A stretch of 64,000 nucleotides of DNA from Paucibacter_B soli (GTDB lineage: Bacteria; Pseudomonadota; Gammaproteobacteria; Burkholderiales; Burkholderiaceae_C): NCBI RefSeq assembly GCF_037482845.1, contig NZ_JBBHJW010000001.1:496001-560000 (forward strand). Reading direction: 5' to 3'. The position numbers and the translations under genes were made by a program. Positions within the stretch are counted from its first letter, which is position 1. Each line of letters starts with the position of its first letter. The notes under the pieces were generated by a model that had not been told where the DNA came from, ran no database searches, and worked only from the letters and a program-made list of their open reading frames with translations. Shown piece after piece: positions 43,515 to 52,357 of the stretch.

Positions 43515-44360
43515 TCAGCGCGGCGCCATCGCCAGCAGGCGCGCCACGCGCTCCTCGGTGGCCGGATGGGTGCTGAACAAGCCCTTGATGCCCTCGGTCG
43601 AGAGCGGGTTCATGATCATCATCTGCGCCGTTTCCGGGTGCGCCTCGGCCGGGCCCAGCGGTATGCCGCGGGCATAGCGCTGGATTTTGTCGAGCGCCGC
43701 GGCCAGTGCGCGCGGGTCGCCCGAGATCTCGGCGCCGCCGCGGTCGGCCTCGAACTCGCGCGCGCGGCTGATCGCCATCTGGATCAGGCTGGCGGCGATG
43801 GGCGCCAGAATCATCACCAGCATGGCGACGATGGGGTTGGTCTGGCGACCCTCGGAATCGCGCCCGCTGAAGAACATCGCGAAATTGGCCAGCATCGAGA
43901 TCGCGCCGGCCATGGTGGCGCTGATGGTGGAGATCAGGATGTCGCGGTGCTTCACATGCGCAAGTTCGTGCGCCATCACGCCGCGCAGCTCGCGCTCGGA
44001 AAGCACCCGCATGATGCCGGTGGTGGCGGCCACGGCTGCATGCTCGGGGTTGCGCCCGGTGGCAAAGGCGTTCGGTGCCTCTTCGTCGATCACATAGACG
44101 CGCGGCATCGGCAGTTCGGCCTTGGCAGCCAGCTCGCGCACCATCGCGTAGAACTGCGGCGCCGAGGTTTCGTCCACCTCCTGCGCGTTGTACATCTTCA
44201 GCACCATCTGGTCGGAGAACCAGTAGCTGAAGAAGTTCATGCCCAGCGCCACCACAAACGCCAGCATCATGCCGCTACGCCCGCCCAGCAGCGCGCCGAT
44301 CGCCATGAACAGGGCGGTGATGGCAGCCATCAGGATGGCCGTCTTCATGATGTTGAACAT
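43515..44360 (-). CDS. htpX: Membrane zinc metalloprotease HtpX
   Basis: Inner-membrane M48 protease that degrades misfolded membrane proteins. The 281-residue product has four hydrophobic segments and the zinc site HELAH (in VMAHELAHVKHRD), a downstream EADRGGAEISGD with the third ligand, and PNAFATGRNPEHAAVA, all typical. Often heat- or envelope-stress induced; no control site was recognised here. It follows fmt by 43 bases. Confidence 0.95.
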   Translation of the reverse strand: MFNIMKTAILMAAITALFMAIGALLGGRSGMMLAFVVALGMNFFSYWFSDQMVLKMYNAQEVDETSAPQFYAMVRELAAKAELPMPRVYVIDEEAPNAFATGRNPEHAAVAATTGIMRVLSERELRGVMAHELAHVKHRDILISTISATMAGAISMLANFAMFFSGRDSEGRQTNPIVAMLVMILAPIAASLIQMAISRAREFEADRGGAEISGDPRALAAALDKIQRYARGIPLGPAEAHPETAQMMIMNPLSTEGIKGLFSTHPATEERVARLLAMAPR

Positions 44361-44403
44361 CGTGGTCTCTGCGTCGGAGTGGCTGGAGCCGCTTAGGTGA
44401 TGG

Positions 44404-45369
44404 TCAGACTGCGGATTTCAAGCGCTCGCCCGGATGCACCGGGCGCGCCTGCAAAAAGGCCGCCACCGGCAGGCGCTTGCCGCCGGCGCGCTGCAACTCG
44501 GTAAGGCGCAGCGCCTGCTCGCCGCAGGCCACCACCAGGCCGGCGGCGTCGGCGGCCAGCACCTCGCCGGGCGCGCCACGCCCCGCGCAGACCTCGGCGC
44601 GCCAGATCTTCAGCGCCTCGTCGCCCAGCTGGCTGAGGCCGCCGGGAAAGGGGTCGAAGGCGCGCAGGCGGCGCTCGATCTGCACGGCCGGCGCCGACCA
44701 GTCGATCTGGCTCTCGGCCTTCTCGATCTTGTGCGCATAGCAAACGCCCGCCTCGGGCTGGGGCTGCGCATGCAAGCCGCCGCGGGCCGCCAGCTCCAGC
44801 GCCGCGACGATCAGCCGCGCGCCCTGCGCCGCCAGCTTGTCGTGCAGGCTGGCGGTGGTGTCGCTAGCGGCGATCGGCAGGCTCTCGGTCAGCAGCATGG
44901 CGCCGGTATCCAGGCCCGCATCCATCTGCATGATGGTGATGCCGGTCTCGGCATCGCCGGCCTCGATGGCGCGATGGATGGGCGCGGCGCCGCGCCAGCG
45001 CGGCAGCAGCGAGCCATGAATATTCAGGCAGCCCAGGCGCGGCAGGTCCAGCACCCATTGCGGCAGGATCAAGCCGTAGGCCGCCACCACCATCACGTCG
45101 GGGCGCGCGTCCAGCAAGGCCTGGCGTGCGGCCGCGGCCTCGTCGGGGTGCTTGCCGTCCAGCCTCAGGCTGATGGGTTGCGCCAGCTTGATGCCATGCT
45201 GCAGCGCCAGCTGCTTCACCGCCGAGGCCTGCAGCTTCATGCCGCGGCCGGCCGGGCGGTCCGGCTGGGTCAGCACCAAGGGCACATCAAAACCGGCCGC
45301 CAGCAGCGCCGCCAGCGCGCTGGCGGCGAACTCCGGGGTGCCGGCGAAGGCGACGCGCATGCCGACCAT
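44404..45369 (-). CDS. fmt: Methionyl-tRNA formyltransferase
   Basis: Formylates initiator Met-tRNA with 10-formyl-THF. The 321-residue product has VAFAGTPEFAASAL, the catalytic region NIHGSLLPRWRGAAPIHRAI with Asn, His and the substrate loop, and ITIMQMDAGLDTGAML. The first ATG overlaps the def stop by one base (TGATG); a second ATG three codons later starts the family core. The def-fmt pair deals with formylation at both ends of initiation. Confidence 0.95.
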   Translation of the reverse strand: MVGMRVAFAGTPEFAASALAALLAAGFDVPLVLTQPDRPAGRGMKLQASAVKQLALQHGIKLAQPISLRLDGKHPDEAAAARQALLDARPDVMVVAAYGLILPQWVLDLPRLGCLNIHGSLLPRWRGAAPIHRAIEAGDAETGITIMQMDAGLDTGAMLLTESLPIAASDTTASLHDKLAAQGARLIVAALELAARGGLHAQPQPEAGVCYAHKIEKAESQIDWSAPAVQIERRLRAFDPFPGGLSQLGDEALKIWRAEVCAGRGAPGEVLAADAAGLVVACGEQALRLTELQRAGGKRLPVAAFLQARPVHPGERLKSAV

Positions 45370-45887
45370 CAGCGGCCGCGCCCCTGCTCTTCGCGGGCCT
45401 TCTTGATCAGCTTGGTCTTGATGCGCTCGCGCTTGAGCGGGCTCAGGTATTCGACGAACACCTTGCCCATCAGATGGTCCATCTCATGCTGCACGCACAC
45501 CGCCAGCAGGCCCTCGGCGTCGAACTCGTGCGGCTGGCCATCGCGACCCAGGGCGCGCACCGTGACGCGGCTGTGGCGCGGCACCTTGTCATAGATAGTG
45601 GGCACCGACAGGCAGCCCTCCTCGCCCTCGGTGAAGTCGGCGCTGGTGGCGATCAGCTCGGGGTTGATGAGCACGCGCGGCTTGTTGCGGTCCTCCGAGG
45701 TGTCTATCACGACCACGCGCTCATGCACGTCCACCTGGGTGGCGGCCAGGCCCACGCCCTCGGCCGCATACATGGTTTCCAGCATGTCGTCGACGAGCTG
45801 GCGGATGCGCTCGTCCACCTCGGCCACGGGCTTGGCCACGGTGTGAAGGCGGGGGTCGGGATAACGGAGGATGTTCAGTTTGGCCAT
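45369..45887 (-). CDS. def: Peptide deformylase
   Basis: Removes the formyl group from nascent proteins, a metal-dependent step. The 172-residue product shows all three motifs: GVGLAATQ, EGCLSVP with the metal Cys, and HEMDH with the two metal His and catalytic Glu. It heads the def-fmt operon; 185 bases to the divergent LysM gene contain the promoters. Confidence 0.96.
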   Translation of the reverse strand: MAKLNILRYPDPRLHTVAKPVAEVDERIRQLVDDMLETMYAAEGVGLAATQVDVHERVVVIDTSEDRNKPRVLINPELIATSADFTEGEEGCLSVPTIYDKVPRHSRVTVRALGRDGQPHEFDAEGLLAVCVQHEMDHLMGKVFVEYLSPLKRERIKTKLIKKAREEQGRGR

Positions 45888-46072
45888 AGTGGCTTCCATG
45901 CGCGCCTTGTGGACGCCGCACAACGTCTGTTTGTAAGTGCTTGCAAGAGCGCCGGGGCGCCCACCGCTTTCATTGCGACCACCCCGGAATGGGGGCAGAA
46001 TCGCCGCGAGCCGAGGCGGCATTTTCGCCGATCCGCGCGTGCGCCGCCTGCACCTGCAAAAAACGCCCTGCA

Positions 46073-47257
46073 ATGACGATAGAAAGGCAGCCCTTGAGCT
46101 CCCACGCAAGACTCACTGCCGGCCTGCTTGGCCTGAGCATCTGCATCGCCAGCGGCCCTGGCCACGCGACCAACTATCCCATCACCCCCGAGCAACGCGA
46201 CACCGCGCAACGCGTGGCCGACGCCGGCGTGCCGATTTCCGAGCTGGCGCCTGGCGCGCCGGACTCGCACACCGTCAAGCCCGGCGACACGCTGTGGGAC
46301 ATCTCCAAGCTCTTCCTCGCCAGCCCATGGCGCTGGCCCGAGCTCTGGGGCATGAACCGTGACCAGGTCAGCAACCCGCATTTGATCTACCCGGGTCAGG
46401 TCTTGCTGCTGGTGAAGAGCAATGGTCGCGCGCGGCTGGAGCTGGCGCGTTCGATGACCGACACCGCGGCCGTGGCGGCCGGCACCACCAAGCTGTCGCC
46501 ACGGGTGCGCAGCAGCCGCCTGGAAGACAACCCGATCACGGCGATCCCCCAGCATCTGATCGAACCCTTCCTGACCGATGCGGTGGTGTTCGACACCAAC
46601 GAGCTGGCGCTGGCGCCGCGCATCGTGGCCACGCCCGAGGGCCGCGTGCTGGTGACGCGTGGCGACCTCGCCTATGCGCGCGGCGAACTGGTGCAGGGCG
46701 GCGAGTACCGCGTGTTTCGCAACACCACGCCGCTGCGCGATCCGGCCAGCAAGGAAATCCTCGGCTACGAGGCGCCGTTCCTGGGCACGGCGGACATGCT
46801 GAGGCCAGGCCGCGAGGGCCCGGACGCCAACGGCAAGGCTGAAATCGTGCCGGCGACCCTGAGCATCCGCACCGCCAGGCAGGAGATGGGCGAGGGCGAC
46901 CGCCTCTCGCTGGTGCCGCCTCGCAATTTCGAGCGTTATGTGCCGCATTCGCCGGCCCAGCCGGTGTCGGGCCAGGTCATCTCCATCTATGGCGACGCGC
47001 TCACCGCCGGCCAGAACCAAATCGTTGCGATCAACCGCGGCAAGCAGGACGGCATGGAGCGCGGCCATGTGCTGGCGCTCTGGCAGGCCGGCCGCATCGC
47101 GCGCGACAAGACCGGCGACAAGCCTCAGGAAATCCGCCTGCCCGACGAACGGCATGGCCTGCTGTTCGTGTTCCAGGTCTACCAGCGCGTGTCCTATGCG
47201 CTGATCGTCTCGGTCAAGGACCCGGTGGCGCCCGGCGACCGTTTCAGCCAGCCCTGA
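46073..47257 (+). CDS. LysM-domain exported protein
   Basis: A 394-residue periplasmic protein with a signal peptide (to GHA-T, about residue 32) and one LysM module at about 65-115 (HTVKPGDTLWDISKLFL, then LIYPGQVLLLV), the usual peptidoglycan-binding fold. The C-terminal 270 residues have no recognised domain but are conserved in this family in Burkholderiales. Position next to def-fmt and dprA is typical for the group. The start was placed at 46073 to begin the signal peptide; an upstream in-frame start lacks one. Confidence 0.85.
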   Translation: MTIERQPLSSHARLTAGLLGLSICIASGPGHATNYPITPEQRDTAQRVADAGVPISELAPGAPDSHTVKPGDTLWDISKLFLASPWRWPELWGMNRDQVSNPHLIYPGQVLLLVKSNGRARLELARSMTDTAAVAAGTTKLSPRVRSSRLEDNPITAIPQHLIEPFLTDAVVFDTNELALAPRIVATPEGRVLVTRGDLAYARGELVQGGEYRVFRNTTPLRDPASKEILGYEAPFLGTADMLRPGREGPDANGKAEIVPATLSIRTARQEMGEGDRLSLVPPRNFERYVPHSPAQPVSGQVISIYGDALTAGQNQIVAINRGKQDGMERGHVLALWQAGRIARDKTGDKPQEIRLPDERHGLLFVFQVYQRVSYALIVSVKDPVAPGDRFSQP

Positions 47258-47284
47258 GGCCCGCGCGCCCATCGCGTCGCCACC

Positions 47285-48397
47285 ATGGACCGCGATGAGC
47301 TGTGCGCCTGGTTGCAGCTGCTGGAGACGCCCGAGCTGGGGCGTGCGAGCGTGCGCCGCCTGCTGGCAGGCCTGGGCAGCCCCCAGGCGGTGCTGGCGGC
47401 CGGCCCACTGGCCTGGGCCGCGCTGGTCCGGCCCGAGCTGGTGCAGGCGCTGCAACAGCCGCCGCCGCAGCTGCCCGAACTGCTGGAGCGGACGCTGGCC
47501 TGGCTGGCCGGCGACGCGCGCCGCAGCCTGCTCTGCCTGGGCGACGCCGACTATCCCCTGCCCCTGCTGAACAGCCCCGATCCGCCGCTGCTGCTCTATC
47601 TACAGGGCCGGCGCGCGCTGCTGGGCAGCGACGCGGTGGCCGTGGTCGGCAGCCGCCATCCCTCGCACCAGGGCCGCGACAACGCCCTGCGCTTCGCCGC
47701 TGCTCTGAGCGAGGCGGGCTACTGCATCGTCTCTGGCCTGGCCCTGGGCATCGACGGCGCCGCCCACGAGGGCGGGCTGAAGGGGCCGGGCAGCAGCATC
47801 GCGGTGCTGGGCACCGGGCTGCATGAAATCTATCCACGCCGCCACGTGGCCCTGGCGGAGCGGCTCAGCGAGCAGGGCCTGCTGGTGAGCGAATACGCGC
47901 TGGGCATGCCGGCCCTGCCCGCCAACTTCCCGCGCCGCAACCGCATCATTGCCGGGCTTGCGCGCGGCTGCCTGGTGGTGGAGGCCGCGCTGCAATCCGG
48001 CTCGCTGATCACCGCACGCCTGGCCAGCGAGGCCGGCCGCGAGGTGTTTGCCATTCCCGGCTCGATCCACTCGCCGCTCAGCCAGGGCTGCCATGCCTTG
48101 CTGCGCCAGGGCGCGGCGCTGGTGGAGAGCGCGCAGGAGGTGCTGGACGCGCTGGAGCCCAGCACCCGCCACAGCGCGGCGGCGGTGCTGCCCGCCCTGC
48201 ACACGCCGCGCGCCGCCCTGGACGAGGCCGGCCTGGTGCTGGAGGCGATGGGCTATGACCCGGTGTCGCTGGATGCGCTGATGGCACGCGGCGGCTGGAG
48301 CGCTGCCCAGCTGAGCGCGCTGCTGCTGGATCTCGAATTGGCCGGTGCGGTGGCGCGCCTGCCGGGCGCGCTGTTCCAGCGCCGCGCGCAGGCCTGA
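47285..48397 (+). CDS. dprA: DNA-processing protein DprA
   Basis: Binds incoming single-stranded DNA and loads RecA during transformation. The 370-residue product has an N-terminal helical domain, the Rossmann DprA core with VAVVGSRHPSHQGRDNA, IVSGLALGIDGAAHEGGL, VLGTGL, YPRRH and NFPRRNRIIAGLA, and a C-terminal winged-helix-like domain. Complete and intact. It lies 27 bases after the LysM gene. Confidence 0.94.
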   Translation: MDRDELCAWLQLLETPELGRASVRRLLAGLGSPQAVLAAGPLAWAALVRPELVQALQQPPPQLPELLERTLAWLAGDARRSLLCLGDADYPLPLLNSPDPPLLLYLQGRRALLGSDAVAVVGSRHPSHQGRDNALRFAAALSEAGYCIVSGLALGIDGAAHEGGLKGPGSSIAVLGTGLHEIYPRRHVALAERLSEQGLLVSEYALGMPALPANFPRRNRIIAGLARGCLVVEAALQSGSLITARLASEAGREVFAIPGSIHSPLSQGCHALLRQGAALVESAQEVLDALEPSTRHSAAAVLPALHTPRAALDEAGLVLEAMGYDPVSLDALMARGGWSAAQLSALLLDLELAGAVARLPGALFQRRAQA

Positions 48398-48483
48398 AAC
48401 AGGCAGGATTTGCGCAGCAAATGGCCGTTTCCGGCGCCCTTTGCGCACCATGGGGCTTTGGGGCCCTGGGTTATAGTGCGCCC

Positions 48484-48936
48484 ATGTTTGACGTGCTCGT
48501 CTACCTCTACGAAACCTACTGGCGCCCGGACGCTTGCCCGGACCACGCCCAGCTGACGCGCAAGTTGTCGGCCGTAGGCTTCGAGACCGACGAGATCCAG
48601 GAGGCGCTCTCCTGGCTGGACGGGCTGGCCCATGCGGCCGAGTCCTACCAGGGCGAACAGGGCGTCACGAGCATGCGCGTCTACTCGGTCGACGAGCTCG
48701 ACCATCTGGGCGAGGCCTCGGTGGGCTTCATCAGCTTCCTGGCTTCCGCCGGCGTGCTGCCGCCACCGATGCGCGAGATGGTGATAGACCGCGCCATGGC
48801 CATCCCCGGTGCGCCCATGGACCTGGAGGACCTGAAGATCATCGTGCTGATGGTGTTCTGGAGCCTGGGCGAGGAGCCCGACGCGCTGATCCTGGACGAA
48901 CTCTTCGTCGCCCCCGAAGACCGCCTGATTCACTAG
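48484..48936 (+). CDS. smg: Smg/DUF494 family protein
   Basis: A 150-residue conserved protein of unknown function, usually found between dprA and topA in proteobacteria. Starts MFDVLVYLYETYWRPDACP, has ETDEIQEALSWLDGL, and ends with DLEDLKIIVLMVFWSLGEEPD and LILDELF, all typical. The start at 48484 matches the family; topA, the usual next gene, is not here. Confidence 0.92.
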   Translation: MFDVLVYLYETYWRPDACPDHAQLTRKLSAVGFETDEIQEALSWLDGLAHAAESYQGEQGVTSMRVYSVDELDHLGEASVGFISFLASAGVLPPPMREMVIDRAMAIPGAPMDLEDLKIIVLMVFWSLGEEPDALILDELFVAPEDRLIH

Positions 48937-48948
48937 CCCGGAGGGCGA

Positions 48949-51273
48949 TCAACTCACCAGCCGGCTCGGATCCACGTCCAGCTTGGCGAGCGCATTGCGC
49001 GTGGCGCGCACCGTCAGGGCCTCGTCCTGAGCAGGCAGCAACAGGCCAGCCTGCAGGAAGGCCGCCAGGCGATTCAGCTGGAACAGCACACCGCGCCCCT
49101 TGGGTGAGACGAACAGCGTGAGGCTGTGGCGCGCGCCGCGCCAGGCCAGTTGCACCGCCTCGTTGCGGCCGCGGTAGTCCAGCATGTACCAGCCGCCCAC
49201 CTGCAGCTCATGGGCCCAGGCCAGCATCGCCGGCGTGGGCACAGAACCGCCCTCGGCAACCACTTCCAGGTCTTCGGTCTCATGGCTGGAGAGATCGCGC
49301 ACCAGCGACTCGTTGAGTTCGCCCTCGCCCTCGGGCAGCAGGGCCTCCAGCGCCTCCAGCTGGCCCATCAGATCGTCCAGGCGTTCGCGCGGTATCGCCG
49401 CGGTCTTGGCGGTGAAGGCGGCGGCCAGGGCGTTGTTGAGGGCGCGGATATGCTGATCCTGCTTGTCGGTGGCCAGGCCCGCATGGCTCATGCCGTCGCG
49501 CAGGGTCTTGAGCAGAGGCGGCAAGCGGCGTATCACCTCGGCGCGCTCCTCGCGCGAGACCTTGGCGCTGGCCGACCAGATCAGGTCTGCGGCGGCGCGC
49601 TTCATCAGCTTGGTGTCCTCGGACTGCGGCCCGTGGCGCACCCCGCTGACGGCCAGCACATCGGCCCAGACCTGGAACAGGAATTCGCGCACCCCATCCT
49701 GCACCGGCACCTCGTTGAGCATCTTGCGCAGCTCGATGGTGTACTGGATCGCCATGGTCTCGCGCTGCTCGACCTGCTGGGCCAGCGAGACACCCTTGAC
49801 CGAGGCCCGGTTCTCCTGCTCGAAGTAATGCGCGAGGAATTTCTCGAACTCGGTCAGCACGGTCTGGAACACGCGCCGGCCGGTATCGGGGTAGGCCTCG
49901 ACCACCTGCACCACACGCTTGATCTCGCGCTCCAGCGCGTCGCCCACATCGCCCTGGGCGGCATTGAAGCCCATCACGCAGGCACCCATGCGGTCGATCA
50001 GGCGGCGCGCCGGATGGTCGGTGGTGGCAAAGAAGTCGGGCTCGGTGACGGCCACGCGCAGCACCGGCATCTGCAGGCGTGCAAACCAGACGCGCACCGA
50101 CGCAGGAATGCGTTCCTCGGTGAGTATGCTCTGGAACAGCAGGGCCACCACCTCGATGGTGGCGCGCTCGGCCGGCGTGTCGGCCGCCTGCTTGAGCACC
50201 TGCTTGAAGGCCTGGTTGCGCGCCTTCAGGTCGTCCAGCACCTGCGGTGCGGTGTGCTTGGCGCTCTCGGCCGGCATCGGGCGGCGTTGCAGCGCGTCCT
50301 GCGCATGGTTGATGGCGGCGCTGAGGCGGGCCGACACCGTCACCATCGCCGGCGCGTCGGCGCTGTGAGCCGGCGCCGCTGCGGCCGCGCTCACCGCGGC
50401 CGCAGCACGCGGCAGCATGTCCGGCACATGGCGCGCCAGCACGCGTTGCAGCTGCGCCAGCACCTCCTCGGCCTGGGTAACGGACTGGCTGCGCGCCGCA
50501 GGCGCATCGGCGGGCATGGCCACAGCAGCGCGCCCGCCGACCTGGCCCGGCGCAGCGCCGCCGGCGCCAAAACCCGGCGTCCCGCCGGCCGCACTACGGC
50601 TGCGACGTATGAAGGGCCGCAGGTCCACCTCGGGCATGACCTGCTGGGTCACCAGCCAGCGATTCGTCTCGTGATAGGCCTCGCTGAGCAGCAGGCCCAG
50701 CTCTTCATGCAGACAGGGCTGCAGGAGCTGCCATTCCGAAGGGCCCAGGCCGGCACGCAGCCAGGCCTCCAGCACCACGCGCGAAATCACCTGTGCGCGC
50801 AGCAGATCGTGCGGCGGCAGGTCGTCGCTGTGCTCCAGCGCCTGCATGCGGGTGCGCAAATCGGTGTATTCCCAGGACGCCTTGTCCATCATCGCCAGCA
50901 CCAGGCGCGAACCGGTGATCTCGCGTTCGATGGTGAGGTCGTCCACCAGGCTGAGCGTCTGCGCGCCGGTACTCATGGGCGCGGCGCCTGAGCCGGCCAC
51001 GACGGCCTTGGGCTCGGCCACGCCATAGACCGCGGCATGACGCAGGCCGCTGACAAAACCGCTCTGCCAGGCCGGTCCCTGGCGCTGCCAGGCATTCACG
51101 GCATCGCGGCGCACCACCTGCAGGGCGTATTCCGCCGGCTGCAACTGCAGCTGCTGGGCTGCCTCGCCTAGCGCCTTGGCCACATGCGCCGCGCCGCGCA
51201 CGAGGGCATCCAGATAGACGCGCCGCGCTTGCGTAGCCAGGGCTTTGGAACGGGCGTCGGCGGTCGGGGTCAT
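48949..51273 (-). CDS. DUF1631 family protein
   Basis: A 774-residue, mostly helical protein of the DUF1631 family, found in beta- and gammaproteobacteria and of unknown function. The N-terminus (ARRVYLDALVRGAAHVAKAL), the middle segment PVLRVAVTEPDFFATTDHPARRLIDRMG and the C-terminal WYMLDYRGRNEAVQLAWRG fit the family; the latter part resembles a PilZ-like beta fold only loosely. A low-complexity Ala/Gly-rich linker lies at about 230-330. It converges on smg, 12 bases apart. Confidence 0.85.
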   Translation of the reverse strand: MTPTADARSKALATQARRVYLDALVRGAAHVAKALGEAAQQLQLQPAEYALQVVRRDAVNAWQRQGPAWQSGFVSGLRHAAVYGVAEPKAVVAGSGAAPMSTGAQTLSLVDDLTIEREITGSRLVLAMMDKASWEYTDLRTRMQALEHSDDLPPHDLLRAQVISRVVLEAWLRAGLGPSEWQLLQPCLHEELGLLLSEAYHETNRWLVTQQVMPEVDLRPFIRRSRSAAGGTPGFGAGGAAPGQVGGRAAVAMPADAPAARSQSVTQAEEVLAQLQRVLARHVPDMLPRAAAAVSAAAAAPAHSADAPAMVTVSARLSAAINHAQDALQRRPMPAESAKHTAPQVLDDLKARNQAFKQVLKQAADTPAERATIEVVALLFQSILTEERIPASVRVWFARLQMPVLRVAVTEPDFFATTDHPARRLIDRMGACVMGFNAAQGDVGDALEREIKRVVQVVEAYPDTGRRVFQTVLTEFEKFLAHYFEQENRASVKGVSLAQQVEQRETMAIQYTIELRKMLNEVPVQDGVREFLFQVWADVLAVSGVRHGPQSEDTKLMKRAAADLIWSASAKVSREERAEVIRRLPPLLKTLRDGMSHAGLATDKQDQHIRALNNALAAAFTAKTAAIPRERLDDLMGQLEALEALLPEGEGELNESLVRDLSSHETEDLEVVAEGGSVPTPAMLAWAHELQVGGWYMLDYRGRNEAVQLAWRGARHSLTLFVSPKGRGVLFQLNRLAAFLQAGLLLPAQDEALTVRATRNALAKLDVDPSRLVS

Positions 51274-51311
51274 TGAGTCAGGAAAGTGGCGGGAATTCGC
51301 TGCGGATCACT

Positions 51312-52346
51312 CTACACCAGCGCCCCGGCGTTCGGGTCGTCGGGATCTTCCTTGTTGAGCGGCACCTTCACCAGATCCTCGCGCTTGACCCCCAGCCACA
51401 TCGCAATGGCGGCGGCCACGAACACCGACGAATAGATGCCGAACAGGATGCCGATGGTCAGCGCCACCGCGAAATAGTGCAGGGTCTGGCCGCCGAAGAT
51501 CAGCATCGACAACACCATCAGCTGGGTGCAGCCGTGGGTGATGATGGTGCGGCTCATGGTGGAGGTGATGGCGTGATCGATCACCTCATGGGTGGTGAGC
51601 TTGCGGTATTTGCGGAAGGCCTCGCGCACCCGGTCGAAGATCACCACCGACTCGTTCACCGAATAGCCCAGCACCGCCAGCACCGCCGCCAGCACCGGCA
51701 GCGAGAACTCCCACTGGAAGAAGGCGAAGAAGCCCAGGATGATGACCACATCGTGCAGGTTGGCGATGATGCCGGCCAGCGCGAACTTCCACTCGAAGCG
51801 GAAGGCCAGGTAGATCATGATGCCGACCACGGTCACGGCCAGGGCCTTGGCCGCGTCGGCGGCCAGCTCGGCGCCCACCGAGGGCCCCACCACCTCGCTG
51901 CGCGAGAGCTTCACCGGCTCGGCGCCGTCGGCCTTGGCGCAGATCTGCTTGCTGACGGTCTCGCCCTGCTCGGTGACGCCCTGGCGTTGCGAGATGCTGC
52001 CGCCCTCGACCTTGCAGAGTTCGCCAAAGACGCGGTCCACCAGCACATCCTGCTTGATGTCGCCGCGCAGCGGCAGGCGGATCAGCACGTCGCGCGAGGT
52101 GCCGAAGTTCTGCACCTGCACTTCGCCAAAACCGAGCGACTCGATGTGCTCGCGGGTCTTGAGGATCTCGGCCGGATGCGAGTATTCGACCTCGACCACC
52201 GCGCCGCCGGTGAACTCGATGGAGAAGTGCAGGCCGCGCGTGATCAGGAAGAACACGGCAGCGGCAAAGGTCAGGAAGGAGATCGCGTTGAAGACCAACG
52301 CGTGCTTCATGAACGGGATGTCCCGCTTGATACGGAAGAGTTCCAT
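51312..52346 (-). CDS. secF: Protein translocase subunit SecF
   Basis: Works with SecD to pull exported proteins through SecYEG using the proton gradient. The 344-residue product has six membrane helices, with the periplasmic P4 domain after the first, the segment IEFTGGAVVEVEY, and VLGYSVNESVVIFDRVRE in the membrane core with the conserved Asp and Arg. Eleven bases separate it from secD. The long C-terminal tail ends EDPDDPNAGALV. Confidence 0.95.
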   Translation of the reverse strand: MELFRIKRDIPFMKHALVFNAISFLTFAAAVFFLITRGLHFSIEFTGGAVVEVEYSHPAEILKTREHIESLGFGEVQVQNFGTSRDVLIRLPLRGDIKQDVLVDRVFGELCKVEGGSISQRQGVTEQGETVSKQICAKADGAEPVKLSRSEVVGPSVGAELAADAAKALAVTVVGIMIYLAFRFEWKFALAGIIANLHDVVIILGFFAFFQWEFSLPVLAAVLAVLGYSVNESVVIFDRVREAFRKYRKLTTHEVIDHAITSTMSRTIITHGCTQLMVLSMLIFGGQTLHYFAVALTIGILFGIYSSVFVAAAIAMWLGVKREDLVKVPLNKEDPDDPNAGALV

Positions 52347-52357
52347 GATTCGCTTTC